Positions 33,168 through 41,911 of a stretch of DNA of 64,000 nucleotides are shown here, piece after piece. The position numbers and the translations under genes are program-made. How positions within the stretch are numbered: position 1 is the stretch's first letter; each line of letters starts with the position of its first letter. The notes beneath the pieces were generated by a model. The model was not told the origin of the DNA. It saw nothing but the letters and a program-made list of their open reading frames with translations, and ran no database searches. The stretch lies in NCBI RefSeq assembly GCF_040610475.1, contig NZ_JBEXMJ010000007.1, positions 248,001-312,000 of the forward strand, read 5' to 3'. This stretch comes from Actinopolymorpha sp. NPDC004070. Lineage in GTDB: Bacteria; Actinomycetota; Actinomycetes; Propionibacteriales; Actinopolymorphaceae.

Positions 33168-35210
33168 ATGATCAAGGCCAGTGTCGTCGTGCCCGTCTAC
33201 AACCCCGGACCGTACCTCCAGCACTGCGCAGAGTCGTTGCTGAACCAGAGCCTTCCTCCTGACGAGTACGAAATCGTCTTCGTCGACGACGGGTCCACCG
33301 ACGACTCACCCCGGCACCTGGACGAGCTCGCGGCCACCCATCCGCGGGTGCGGGTACACCACCAGGAAAACTCCGGCTGGCCGGGCAAGCCGCGCAACGT
33401 CGGCGTCGAGCTCGCGCGCGGGGAGTACGTCCAGTTCGTGGACCAGGACGATGTACTCGCGCCGGAGGCCCTGGAGCGCATGTACGCCCTGGGATCGAGC
33501 AACGACGCCGACATCGTTCTCGGCAAGGTCGGCGGCACGATGACCGGCCCCAGCACCGTGTTCGCGCAGACCGTGCCGTCCTGCACCGTCGCGGACGCCC
33601 CGTTGATCGAGAGCCTCACGCCACACAAGATGTTCCGGCGTTCCTTCCTGATGGACAACGGCATCTGGTTCCCCGAGGGCAGGCGACGCCTGGAGGACCA
33701 GCTCTTCATGGCCCGCGCGTACACCCGTGCGAAGTCGGTCTCCATCGTCGGCGACTACGTCTGCTACTACTGGCTCCGGCGCGACGACGGCGGCAACAAC
33801 AGCGGCAACGCCCTCAACCTGCGTGGCTACTACGCCAACGTCCGCGAGGTCATGGACGCCATCGAGGAGGGCACCGATCCCGGCGAGGTGCGCGACCGGC
33901 TCCTCCGCCGGCTCCTGCGGGTGGAGATGATGTCCCGGCTGCGGGAGCCGAGACTGGTCCGTTACTCCGAGGGTTACCGCAACGCCGGTTATCGGGAAGT
34001 ACGCAAGCTCACCCTGGAACGCTTCGGGTCCGGCCCCGGCGGTGTGGTCGACGGCCTGGCACCGGTCATGCGGCTGCGCGTGACTCTGCTCCAGCGCGAC
34101 CGGCTCGACGGGCTGATGGAGCTCGCGCGACGGTGCGAGAAGGTACGAGCCGAGGCCGAGGTGGAGGAGGTGACCTGGCGCGCCGGTGCGTTGCGGGTCG
34201 GCGTGCGCGCGCGGCTCCTTCACCCCGACGGGCGCCCTGTCGTGGTCACCGAACGCGCCGGCAGGTACTACCTCGACGACGAGTTGGCGGCCGGGCTGCC
34301 CACTCTCGCCGAGGGCTGGGACGTCGGTGACCCGTGCGAGCACGTGCAGGGTGACCTGCGAGTGCACCACCGGGACTCCGACACGTGGTGGTTCGCCCCC
34401 GAGCCCCTGCACGGTTCGCTGGAGCGGGTGGTGCACGACGGTACGCAGGTGCACCACCAGGTGGTCGCCTCGGGCGTGTTCACCCTGGACCCCGACCGGC
34501 TGGCGGGGGGCGGCCCGCTGGCCGGCGGCCGCCACGACCTCTGGCTGTCGGCACAGATTCTCGGTCTCGGGCGATCGCTCCGGATCACACTGGACGGCAG
34601 CTCGCGCTGGAAGCAGGCGATGGTGCCCGCGGTGGTCGGCGACCCGGCCAGGATCGTCGTACCGCAGCGCACCCTTCCGGACGGACAGCTGGCCCTCGAG
34701 GTGGACGCCCGCGGCCAGGCGCTCGCGAGCGCGGTGGCGTCGCTCGGCGTGGGTCCGCTGCACGTCAGTGAGGGTGGTACGCACCTGCAGCTGTCGCTGC
34801 CGGTACGCACCGGCCCGGGCGCGGGAGCCCACCAGGCGGAGGTGGTGATCGGCCGTGCCGGCGCTTCGCACACGTTGCCGGGCCGGATCCAGCCCGCCGG
34901 CACCACGGTGCTGGCGCTGGAGCACGTACCCGCGCTGCCGGCAGGACGGCACCCGATCGCCCTGCGTACCAACGGCACAGGAGAGCGGCCGGCCGTCCCG
35001 ATCGGCACGGCGGTCGTCCGCGGGGGGCGCATCGTGGCCGTCCGCGCTGTCCGTCACAACGCCCCGTTGCGGCGGCTGCCGGCCCGGCTGGCATCGGACC
35101 GGCAGCTGCGCCGCCGGGTGCACCAGCTGGTGCGAAAACTGCCCGACGAGCAGGCGGACCTGGTGAGGAAGGTTCTCCGCGAAGTGGCTCGCTGGTCACG
35201 CTCGAGGTGA
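33168..35210 (+). CDS. GT2 glycosyltransferase, TarS/TarP-like, second copy
   Basis: This paralogue of the gene at 24800 closes the wall-polymer cassette. The GT-A domain reads SVVVPVYNPGPYLQHCAESL, FVDDGSTDDSP, HQENSGWPGKPRNVG and FVDQDD (residues 91-95). The SLTPHKMFRR and IWFPEGRRRLEDQLF motifs are shared with its partner and with teichoic acid glycosyltransferases. The C-terminal 350 residues are beta-rich and differ in sequence from copy 1. The 680-residue protein starts at the ATG after GGGGG; the frame is open 11 codons upstream, but homology begins at this Met. It likely adds sugar to the polymer; the donor could be dTDP-rhamnose or UDP-GlcNAc. Confidence 0.8.
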   Translation: MIKASVVVPVYNPGPYLQHCAESLLNQSLPPDEYEIVFVDDGSTDDSPRHLDELAATHPRVRVHHQENSGWPGKPRNVGVELARGEYVQFVDQDDVLAPEALERMYALGSSNDADIVLGKVGGTMTGPSTVFAQTVPSCTVADAPLIESLTPHKMFRRSFLMDNGIWFPEGRRRLEDQLFMARAYTRAKSVSIVGDYVCYYWLRRDDGGNNSGNALNLRGYYANVREVMDAIEEGTDPGEVRDRLLRRLLRVEMMSRLREPRLVRYSEGYRNAGYREVRKLTLERFGSGPGGVVDGLAPVMRLRVTLLQRDRLDGLMELARRCEKVRAEAEVEEVTWRAGALRVGVRARLLHPDGRPVVVTERAGRYYLDDELAAGLPTLAEGWDVGDPCEHVQGDLRVHHRDSDTWWFAPEPLHGSLERVVHDGTQVHHQVVASGVFTLDPDRLAGGGPLAGGRHDLWLSAQILGLGRSLRITLDGSSRWKQAMVPAVVGDPARIVVPQRTLPDGQLALEVDARGQALASAVASLGVGPLHVSEGGTHLQLSLPVRTGPGAGAHQAEVVIGRAGASHTLPGRIQPAGTTVLALEHVPALPAGRHPIALRTNGTGERPAVPIGTAVVRGGRIVAVRAVRHNAPLRRLPARLASDRQLRRRVHQLVRKLPDEQADLVRKVLREVARWSRSR

Positions 35211-35385
35211 GGTCGCAGGCTTTCCCCCTTCCCCGACGCCTGTTCCTGGATCTGTCCCTAGCTCTGTCCCGAGACCTTTCGGCCGAACCGAGGACAGGCG
35301 GCAGACGCTCGTCACGATCCCCTCACGATCTACCACGTTCGGTGATGACGACTCACTGGACGGGCACTTCGAGGAGGGGAACCCG

Positions 35386-35646
35386 ATGCGCACAGCCAGG
35401 AGGCTCCCCATCGTGGCGATGGGGGCACTGCTCGGGCTGGACCTGGTCGGCACCGCGCAGGCGTCGATCCGCGTCTCCCCGCAGGCGAGGGAGAACACCC
35501 TGTCCGCGATGCAGGGGGAGGCGTTCGCGTACTCCTCCTACAGCGCGTACGCACAGCAGGCGGCGCGGACCGGCCGAGGGTCGGTGGGCCCACGACCGCC
35601 GCTGGTCCGGGCGGGGGCGACAGTCATACTGGGCCGGTGCGACTGA
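35386..35646 (+). pseudogene. truncated secreted ferritin-like (rubrerythrin-type) protein
   Basis: An excellent ribosome site (GGAGGGG) precedes the ATG. The product has an Arg start, a hydrophobic signal segment ending near QAS, and then ENTLSAMQGEAFAYSSYSAY, which looks like helix 1 of a secreted ferritin-like domain with its Glu ligand. Such domains run to 130 residues or more, but here the similarity ends after AQQAARTGRG and the frame stops at 86 residues. Neither of the other forward frames continues the fold. The end overlaps the DUF3046 start by ten bases. It is either a remnant of a gene cut short by a deletion or a functional small secreted peptide. Confidence 0.55.
35625..35630 (+). 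promoter_or_regulatory. -10 box before the DUF3046 gene
   Basis: CATACT ends six bases before the GTG at 35637. No Shine-Dalgarno is present between them. Confidence 0.35.
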
Positions 35647-35831
35647 CGGAATTCTGGCGACGAATGGAACACCACCTCGGTGCGGGCTATGCGCGCTCGT
35701 GGGCGCGCGACCAGGTCCTGGCCGAGCTGGGCGGTCGCACTCCCCAGCAGGCCCTCGACGCCGGTGTCGACGCCAAGACCGTCTGGCGCGCGGTGTGGCA
35801 GGCCCTCGAGCTTCCGCCTTCGGAGCGCTGA
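35637..35831 (+). CDS. DUF3046 family protein
   Basis: The 64-residue protein reads RLTEFWRRMEHHLGAGYARS, VLAELGGRTPQQALDAG and VWRAVWQALELPPSER. This is the conserved small actinobacterial DUF3046 family, which is regularly found just upstream of recA. It is probably helical and cytoplasmic. The function is unknown. The start is a GTG with a -10-like box six bases before it, fitting leaderless translation. recA begins about 300 bases downstream after its own LexA site. Confidence 0.88.
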   Translation: MRLTEFWRRMEHHLGAGYARSWARDQVLAELGGRTPQQALDAGVDAKTVWRAVWQALELPPSER

Positions 35832-35901
35832 TCTTCTTTCCGGGGCCGAGCAGGGCAACGAGACCGGTCGGATCCGCTCGGCCCGGCGTGGCGTACCTCT
35901 T

Positions 35902-35915
35902 CGAACGCGTGTTCG
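35902..35915. promoter_or_regulatory. LexA (SOS) box upstream of recA
   Basis: CGAACGCGTGTTCG is a perfect palindrome matching the actinobacterial and Bacillus-type SOS consensus CGAAC-N4-GTTCG. It lies 11 bases upstream of TAGAGT (35927-35932), a good -10 box, so LexA bound here would cover the -35 region. This places recA, and probably recX behind it, under SOS control. Confidence 0.85.
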
Positions 35916-35964
35916 CCATATCGTCGTAGAGTGTCATTGGTGGGCCGCACTCGCCGGTGGCGAG

Positions 35965-35973
35965 TTGTCCACA
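35965..35973 (+). promoter_or_regulatory. DnaA-box-like sequence in the recA leader
   Basis: TTGTCCACA equals the DnaA box preferred in Streptomyces and mycobacteria. A weaker copy (GCGTCCACA) lies 27 bases on. A 9-mer can occur by chance in 64 kb, so function is uncertain. Confidence 0.3.
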
Positions 35974-36128
35974 ATGCGGCTCACGGCCGTGGCGTCCACA
36001 GGTTTCACCGCCCGGATCCAGGTATGTCGGTGGTCACCTCTAACGTCTCGGATGTGATGAACGAAAAGACCACGCAGAAGAAGTCCCGGGGCTCACGGCG
36101 AGCCCCCGATCCGACCGGGATGGCGAGC

Positions 36129-37172
<1,044 letters not shown>

Positions 37173-37193
37173 CGCCGAGGAGCAGACGAACAG

Positions 37194-37808
37194 GTGAGGC
37201 AGAACTCATCGAGATCCTCGAGGTCGAGGTCATCGAGGTCATCGACATCGCGGTCGGACGACGACCAGGAGCGCGCCGCGACCGATCCCGAGCAGACAGC
37301 CCGCACCATCGTCCTGCGCCAGCTCACCGGCCAGCCCCGCTCACGAGCGGAGCTGGAACAGGCGTTGCGACGCAAGGAGGTGCCCGAGGACGTCATCGAG
37401 TCCGTCCTCGGGCGGTTCACCGACGTCGGCCTGATCGACGACGCGGCCTTCGCCCGGGCGTGGGTGGACTCCCGCCACACCGGGCGCGGGCTGGCACGCC
37501 GGGCGCTGGCCCACGAGCTGCGCCGCCGGGGGGTGGGTGACTCCGAGGTCGGCGAGGCGCTCGACCAGCTGTCCCCGGAGACCGAGCTGGAAACAGCCCG
37601 GGCTCTGGTTGCCCGCAAGCTCGCCGCCACCCGGGGGCTCGACGGGCGCACCAGGGTCCGCCGACTCGCGGCGATGCTGGCCCGGAAGGGCTACTCGCCG
37701 GGGCTCGCCGCCCGAGTGGTCCAGGAGGCACTGGAGGGGGAGTCCGACGAGGAGGCCCGCGCCGCTGTCGCCGAGTTCAGCGGGGCTGCCGACTCGATGG
37801 AGGCGTAG
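37194..37808 (+). CDS. recX: recombination regulatory protein RecX
   Basis: RecX binds RecA filaments and limits their activity. After the N-terminal tail the three-helix repeats are seen: VLRQLTGQPRSRAELEQALR, VLGRFTDVGLIDDAAFARAW, RRALAHELRRRGVGDSEVGE and RRLAAMLARKGYSPGLAARV. At 204 residues it is slightly long. The first 25 residues are an Arg-Ser repeat (SSRSSRSRSSRSSTSRS) coded by a tandem repeat. The GTG start has GAGGAG 12 bases upstream. Its place directly behind recA is the common arrangement, and a shared SOS-induced message is likely. Confidence 0.9.
   Translation: MRQNSSRSSRSRSSRSSTSRSDDDQERAATDPEQTARTIVLRQLTGQPRSRAELEQALRRKEVPEDVIESVLGRFTDVGLIDDAAFARAWVDSRHTGRGLARRALAHELRRRGVGDSEVGEALDQLSPETELETARALVARKLAATRGLDGRTRVRRLAAMLARKGYSPGLAARVVQEALEGESDEEARAAVAEFSGAADSMEA
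37205..37252. repeat. GAGGTCATC-type tandem repeat in recX
   Basis: Imperfect 9-bp units (TCGAGGTCA and variants) repeat about five times just after the start codon and code the Arg-Ser tract of RecX. Confidence 0.7.
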
Positions 37809-37873
37809 GTCTGCCCTACGGCCTGAACCGGCGTGGTGATCCGCCCGGGTCACCATCGCGGCGAGGTCGGCGC

Positions 37874-37879
37874 TAGCGT
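37874..37879 (+). promoter_or_regulatory. -10 box before the Eis-like gene, leaderless
   Basis: TAGCGT ends seven bases before the ATG at 37887, with no Shine-Dalgarno between them. Confidence 0.5.
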
Positions 37880-37886
37880 GCCAGCC

Positions 37887-39083
37887 ATGGCGCTTCAGGT
37901 GCGGACCGCTCGCGACGACGACCGACAGGCCCTTCACGATCTCGGCCAGCTGGCATTCGCGGCCCGTCCGGCTCCCTACGACGACACCAACGACCGGGCG
38001 GCGAACCCGCTCGACCGGCGGCTGCTGGCCACCGAGGGCGAGCGGATCGTGGGACGGCTGGCGGTGTGGGAGCTCGGCCAGTGGTTCGGCGGACGCCGGG
38101 TGCCGATGGGTGGGGTGTCCGGCGTGGCCGTCGCTCCCGACGCGCGGGGGAGGGGAGTCGCGAGCACCCTCGTCCACGAGGCGATCCGGGCCATGCGCGA
38201 CCGCGGCGAGGTAGTGGCGTCGCTCTATCCGATGAACCACACCCTCTACCGCCGCAACGGCTGGGAAGTGGCCGGCAGCTATCCCGAGCAGTGGATCGAC
38301 CTGCGAGCACTCACCTCCCTGCCCAGGCCCGAGCGTGAGGTCGAGGTCCGGCCCACCACCGAGGCTGACCTGCCCGCGATCCGCGAGCTGCACGACGCGG
38401 TGTCGCGGGAGGAGCCGGGCAACCTCTCCCACGGACCCGAGTTCGGCGGCCGCCGGCTCCTCGGCCATCCCGGGATCCAGGAGGGATACGTCGCGGAGAC
38501 CGACGGCCGTCTCACCGGCCTGCTCGTCACCAGCCGTACGGATCCGGCCGGCGACCGTGGCTTCTACACCATCAACGTGCTCCAGTCGCTGGCCGCCGAC
38601 CTGGCCAGTGAGCTCGCGCTGCTGCGGGTCCTCGCCGCGCAGTATCCCGTGGCGGGCACGGTGACACTGGTGACGCCGCCCCAGTCCGCGCTGGCGATGC
38701 TGGTCGGCGAACGCGATCTGCGCCCGGCCGACCGGGGCTGGTGCTGGATGACCCGCCTGGTGGACGCGGCCGGCGCGGTTGCCGCGCGTGGCTACGCCCC
38801 GGACGTCACCGCCGAGGTCCACCTGCACCTCGACGACCCGGTGGCCAGGTGGAACACCGGCCCGCACGTACTCCGGGTCAAGGACGGCGCCGGCCACCTG
38901 GAGCCGGGCGGACGAGGTGACGTACGCCTCGGCATCGGCCGGCTGGCCTCGCTCTACACCGGCTGGGCGTCCCCGCACCGGCTGGCCCGGCTCGGGCTGG
39001 TCTCCGGAGCGGACGAGGCCGACCTCGCCGCCCTGGACCGCGTGTTCACCGGTCGCCTGCCCTGGTCCCGCGACTTCTTCTAG
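37887..39083 (+). CDS. Eis-like GNAT N-acetyltransferase with SCP2-type C-terminal domain
   Basis: This resembles mycobacterial Eis, which acetylates amines of aminoglycosides and other substrates with acetyl-CoA. The first GNAT domain has VSGVAVAPDARGRGVASTLV (78-97) and Tyr121 in NHTLYRRNGWE, which fits the Eis general acid. A second GNAT-like half and an SCP2-like domain (VTAEVHLHLDDPVARWN) follow. The protein ends RDFF, so a C-terminal Phe carboxylate is available as catalytic base as in Eis. The length of 398 residues matches. A -10 box sits seven bases before the ATG. Whether it modifies antibiotics is not known; many actinobacterial members have no known substrate. Confidence 0.85.
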   Translation: MALQVRTARDDDRQALHDLGQLAFAARPAPYDDTNDRAANPLDRRLLATEGERIVGRLAVWELGQWFGGRRVPMGGVSGVAVAPDARGRGVASTLVHEAIRAMRDRGEVVASLYPMNHTLYRRNGWEVAGSYPEQWIDLRALTSLPRPEREVEVRPTTEADLPAIRELHDAVSREEPGNLSHGPEFGGRRLLGHPGIQEGYVAETDGRLTGLLVTSRTDPAGDRGFYTINVLQSLAADLASELALLRVLAAQYPVAGTVTLVTPPQSALAMLVGERDLRPADRGWCWMTRLVDAAGAVAARGYAPDVTAEVHLHLDDPVARWNTGPHVLRVKDGAGHLEPGGRGDVRLGIGRLASLYTGWASPHRLARLGLVSGADEADLAALDRVFTGRLPWSRDFF

Positions 39084-39139
39084 GGTCCGCAGGACAGGCC
39101 CTGAAAGGCCGGCCCGACCGGCTCGCTCAGGCGCACGCG

Positions 39140-39155
39140 GGGCGGACGGCCGCCC
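39140..39155 (+). terminator. hairpin after the Eis-like gene
   Basis: GGGCGG-ACGG-CCGCCC is followed by TTGTCC. It lies 57 bases past the stop and is a plausible intrinsic terminator. Confidence 0.45.
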
Positions 39156-39191
39156 TTGTCCACCGTCCTTGACCGGCCCCCTACGGCGACT

Positions 39192-39518
39192 TAGCCTCCA
39201 GAGCAGGAAGAGATCACTCTGCGTCAGTCGCCGGCGCTGCCACTCGCATCGGCCGAACGGAGCTTCACCTGCACGTTCCTCGAGACCACTGCGACATCGC
39301 TGCCGAGCGGCTTCGAAGAGCCGCACCAGTGACGACTCTGCGTCACCGAATCTCGCGCAGGTTGAGACCGGGCGGCGGTGAAGACGTGATCTGCCGGCTC
39401 CGGGGCCGCGGCAAGGTCGCCGCCCGCCGGTACGTGCGCGCGGATCGATCCCTTCCGAGCCAGACCTCCGCCGGCGGGTTCTGCCGAGGTGGTGGTCGGG
39501 GAAGGGAGCGCTGCCCTG
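39192..39518 (+). promoter_or_regulatory. long probable leader of the RNase Y gene with an 11-bp direct repeat
   Basis: TAGCCT (39192-39197) is a candidate -10 box, which would give a leader of about 315 bases. ACTCTGCGTCA occurs at 39216 and again at 39335. I see no convincing gene in this stretch; the open frame from 39329 is Arg-rich shadow sequence. Confidence 0.35.
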
Positions 39519-41000
39519 ATGGTTTCCCTCGTCCAGGTCGCCCTGTTGCTCGTCGGGCTCGCCGTCCTCGTACTCCTCGGTGCCCTCGTTCGTCCCGCGT
39601 GGTCCTGGTGGGCCGCTGCCCGTGCCCGGCCAGGAGCACCGTCCGCCGTTGCCATCGGTGAGGCCGCGTCCCCCCTGCCGCAGGAGCTCCGCGCACGGTC
39701 CGACGACCTCGACCGCCGCGAACGCCGCCTCACCGACCGCGAGTCACGGCTCGACCTGGCCGAACGCGAACTGGAGAGCCGGACCCGGACGGTGTCGGCG
39801 GCCCAGGAGGCGCTGGCCGCTCGCCAGGCCGCGCTCGCCGACCTGGAGACCGAGCGCCGGCGGGTGCTGGAACGAGCCGCCGGGCTGACCGCCGACCAGG
39901 CCAGGGCCGAGCTGGTGAGCTCCATCGAGAACGAGGCCAAGCGCGAGGCGGCACTGACGGTCCGCGACCTCGAGCACCAGGCACGCGAGGAGGGCGAGCG
40001 GCGCGCCCGGGCCGTCATCACCACGGTGGTGCAGCGACTCGCGACCGAACAGACCGCCGAGTCGGTGGTGACCACGTTGCAGTTGCCCGGTGACGAGCTC
40101 AAGGGCCGCATCATCGGCCGCGACGGGCGGAACATCCGCGCCTTCGAGCAGATCACCGGCGTGAACGTGATCGTGGACGAGACGCCGGAGTCGGTGATGC
40201 TGTCCTGCTTCGACCCGGTCCGCCGAGAGGTCGGGCGGAGGACGCTGGAGCACCTGGTGCTCGACGGCCGGATCCATCCGCGCCGGATCGAGGAGCTGTA
40301 CGCCCGGAGCCTCGGCGAGGTCGAGCAGACCTGCCTGCGGGCGGGGGAGGACGCGGTGGCGGAGACCGGGCTGACCGACCTGCATCCCGAGCTCGTCCGC
40401 CTGCTCGGCACCTTGCGGTTCCGGACGTCGTACGGCCAGAACGTACTGCGGCACCTGGTCGAGTCGGCGTCCATCGCTGCCCTGCTGGCCGCCGAGCTCG
40501 GGCTCGATCCGGCGCCGGCCAAGCGCTGCGGGTTGCTGCACGACATCGGCAAGGCGCTCACCCACCGGGCCGAGGGCAGCCACGCCCTGGTGGGCGCCGA
40601 GGTGGCGCGCTCGCACGGGGAGAGCGCCGCGGTGGTGCACGCGATCGAGGCACACCACGACGAGGTGGAGCCGCGCACGGTGGAGGCGGTCCTCACCCAG
40701 GCGGCGGACGCGATCTCCGGCGGCCGGCCCGGCGCCCGGCGCGAGGCGCTCGCAGCGTACGTCCAACGGTTGGAGCGGCTGGAGGAGATCGCCCGTTCCT
40801 ATCCCGGCGTGGCCGCCGTGCACGCCATGCGGTCCGGCCGGGACGTCCGCGTCATGGTGCTCCCGGCCGAGATCGACGACGTGCAGGCGCAGGTGCTCGC
40901 CCGCGACATCGCCAAGCGGGTGGAGACCGAACTGACCTACCCCGGGCAGATCCGGGTCACCGTGATCCGGGAGACCCGCGCCACCGAGACCGCGCTCTGA
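39519..41000 (+). CDS. rny: ribonuclease Y
   Basis: RNase Y is a membrane-anchored endoribonuclease that starts mRNA decay. An N-terminal membrane helix (VQVALLLVGLAVLVLLGALV) leads into a long coiled coil (about 50-185) rich in Glu, Arg and Leu. The KH domain follows (LPGDELKGRIIGRDGRNIRA), then the HD domain with H341-D342 in LLHDIGKALTH, and AIEAHHDEVEP. The 493 residues match the family. I chose the ATG at 39519 because it opens directly on the membrane helix; a GTG at 39489 in frame would add ten residues. It converges with gluD. Confidence 0.92.
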   Translation: MVSLVQVALLLVGLAVLVLLGALVRPAWSWWAAARARPGAPSAVAIGEAASPLPQELRARSDDLDRRERRLTDRESRLDLAERELESRTRTVSAAQEALAARQAALADLETERRRVLERAAGLTADQARAELVSSIENEAKREAALTVRDLEHQAREEGERRARAVITTVVQRLATEQTAESVVTTLQLPGDELKGRIIGRDGRNIRAFEQITGVNVIVDETPESVMLSCFDPVRREVGRRTLEHLVLDGRIHPRRIEELYARSLGEVEQTCLRAGEDAVAETGLTDLHPELVRLLGTLRFRTSYGQNVLRHLVESASIAALLAAELGLDPAPAKRCGLLHDIGKALTHRAEGSHALVGAEVARSHGESAAVVHAIEAHHDEVEPRTVEAVLTQAADAISGGRPGARREALAAYVQRLERLEEIARSYPGVAAVHAMRSGRDVRVMVLPAEIDDVQAQVLARDIAKRVETELTYPGQIRVTVIRETRATETAL

Positions 41001-41029
41001 CCGCGCCGCCCCGACGCGGGCCTGCCGGC

Positions 41030-41911
41030 TCAGCGAGCAGGGCCGGAGCCATCGCCCGGCACACCGCCGGACACGCCGCCACTGGGATCACCGGCGGGGG
41101 TGCTGGCCAGCGGGACGACCGTGCGGCCCTGCCGGCGCTGCCTGGCCTCCAGCCACTGCGCGACCCGGGACAGCGTGTAGTTGATGACGATGTAGACCGC
41201 CGCCGCGACGGCACCGGCAGCGATCGGGTTGTTGTAGCCGGAGATGACCTGCTTGGTGAACGACGCCAGCTCCTGGGAGCTGATGATGTAGCCGAGCGCG
41301 GTGTCCTTCAGCGCCACCACACACTGGCTGATGATGGCCGGGAGCATCGTGGTGACGGCCTGCGGAACCAGGATCAGCAACATCACGCTGCTCTTGCGCA
41401 GACCGAGCGCGTACGCCGCCTCCGACTGCCCGCGCGGCACCGCCTTGATGCCGGCGCGGAACACCTCCGCGAGCACCGAGCCGTTGTAGAGCATCAGGGC
41501 AAGCACCAAGGCCCAGAAGCGGCCCGTCACGTCACCGAAGCCGAGGAACATCGCGAGGATCAGCAACACCAGCGGGATGGCGCGGAAGAACTCGATCACC
41601 GCGATCGACGGCCAGCGCAGGATCGCGTGGTCGGACAGCCGGCCGGCGGCGAACACCGCGCCGAAGACCAGAGCCAGCACGATCGCCACCGCGGCCGCGG
41701 TCAGCGTGGTGAGGATCGCCTCGCCCAGCCCACGCAGGATGTCGGGGTCGGTGAACGGCTCGAACGCCTTCGGCGTGATCTGGTCGGCGGCCCACAGCTT
41801 CCACAGCACGAACCCGAGCAGGGCCAGCAGGACGACCGAGCCGATGACTCCGCCGATGAGGTGCCGGCGCCGGGCGACCGGGCCGGGTACGTCGAAGAGG
41901 ACTGTACTCAT
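41030..41911 (-). CDS. gluD: glutamate-type amino-acid ABC transporter permease GluD
   Basis: This is one of two permease subunits of a polar amino-acid importer. The N-terminus has one membrane helix, then the HisM-type core with TLTAAAVAIVLALVFGAVFA and the EAA loop (EAAYALGLRKSSVMLLILVP) that contacts the ATPase. The C-terminus is a Gly/Pro tail. The length is 293 residues. The start overlaps the gluC stop by four bases, and the order ATPase - binding protein - GluC - GluD equals the gluABCD operon of corynebacteria and Streptomyces. Confidence 0.9.
   Translation of the reverse strand: MSTVLFDVPGPVARRRHLIGGVIGSVVLLALLGFVLWKLWAADQITPKAFEPFTDPDILRGLGEAILTTLTAAAVAIVLALVFGAVFAAGRLSDHAILRWPSIAVIEFFRAIPLVLLILAMFLGFGDVTGRFWALVLALMLYNGSVLAEVFRAGIKAVPRGQSEAAYALGLRKSSVMLLILVPQAVTTMLPAIISQCVVALKDTALGYIISSQELASFTKQVISGYNNPIAAGAVAAAVYIVINYTLSRVAQWLEARQRRQGRTVVPLASTPAGDPSGGVSGGVPGDGSGPAR

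Noticed and set aside
39329..39661. Arg-rich open frame before and across the RNase Y start
   Set aside because: It runs into RNase Y in another frame, lacks a ribosome site and looks like shadow sequence.
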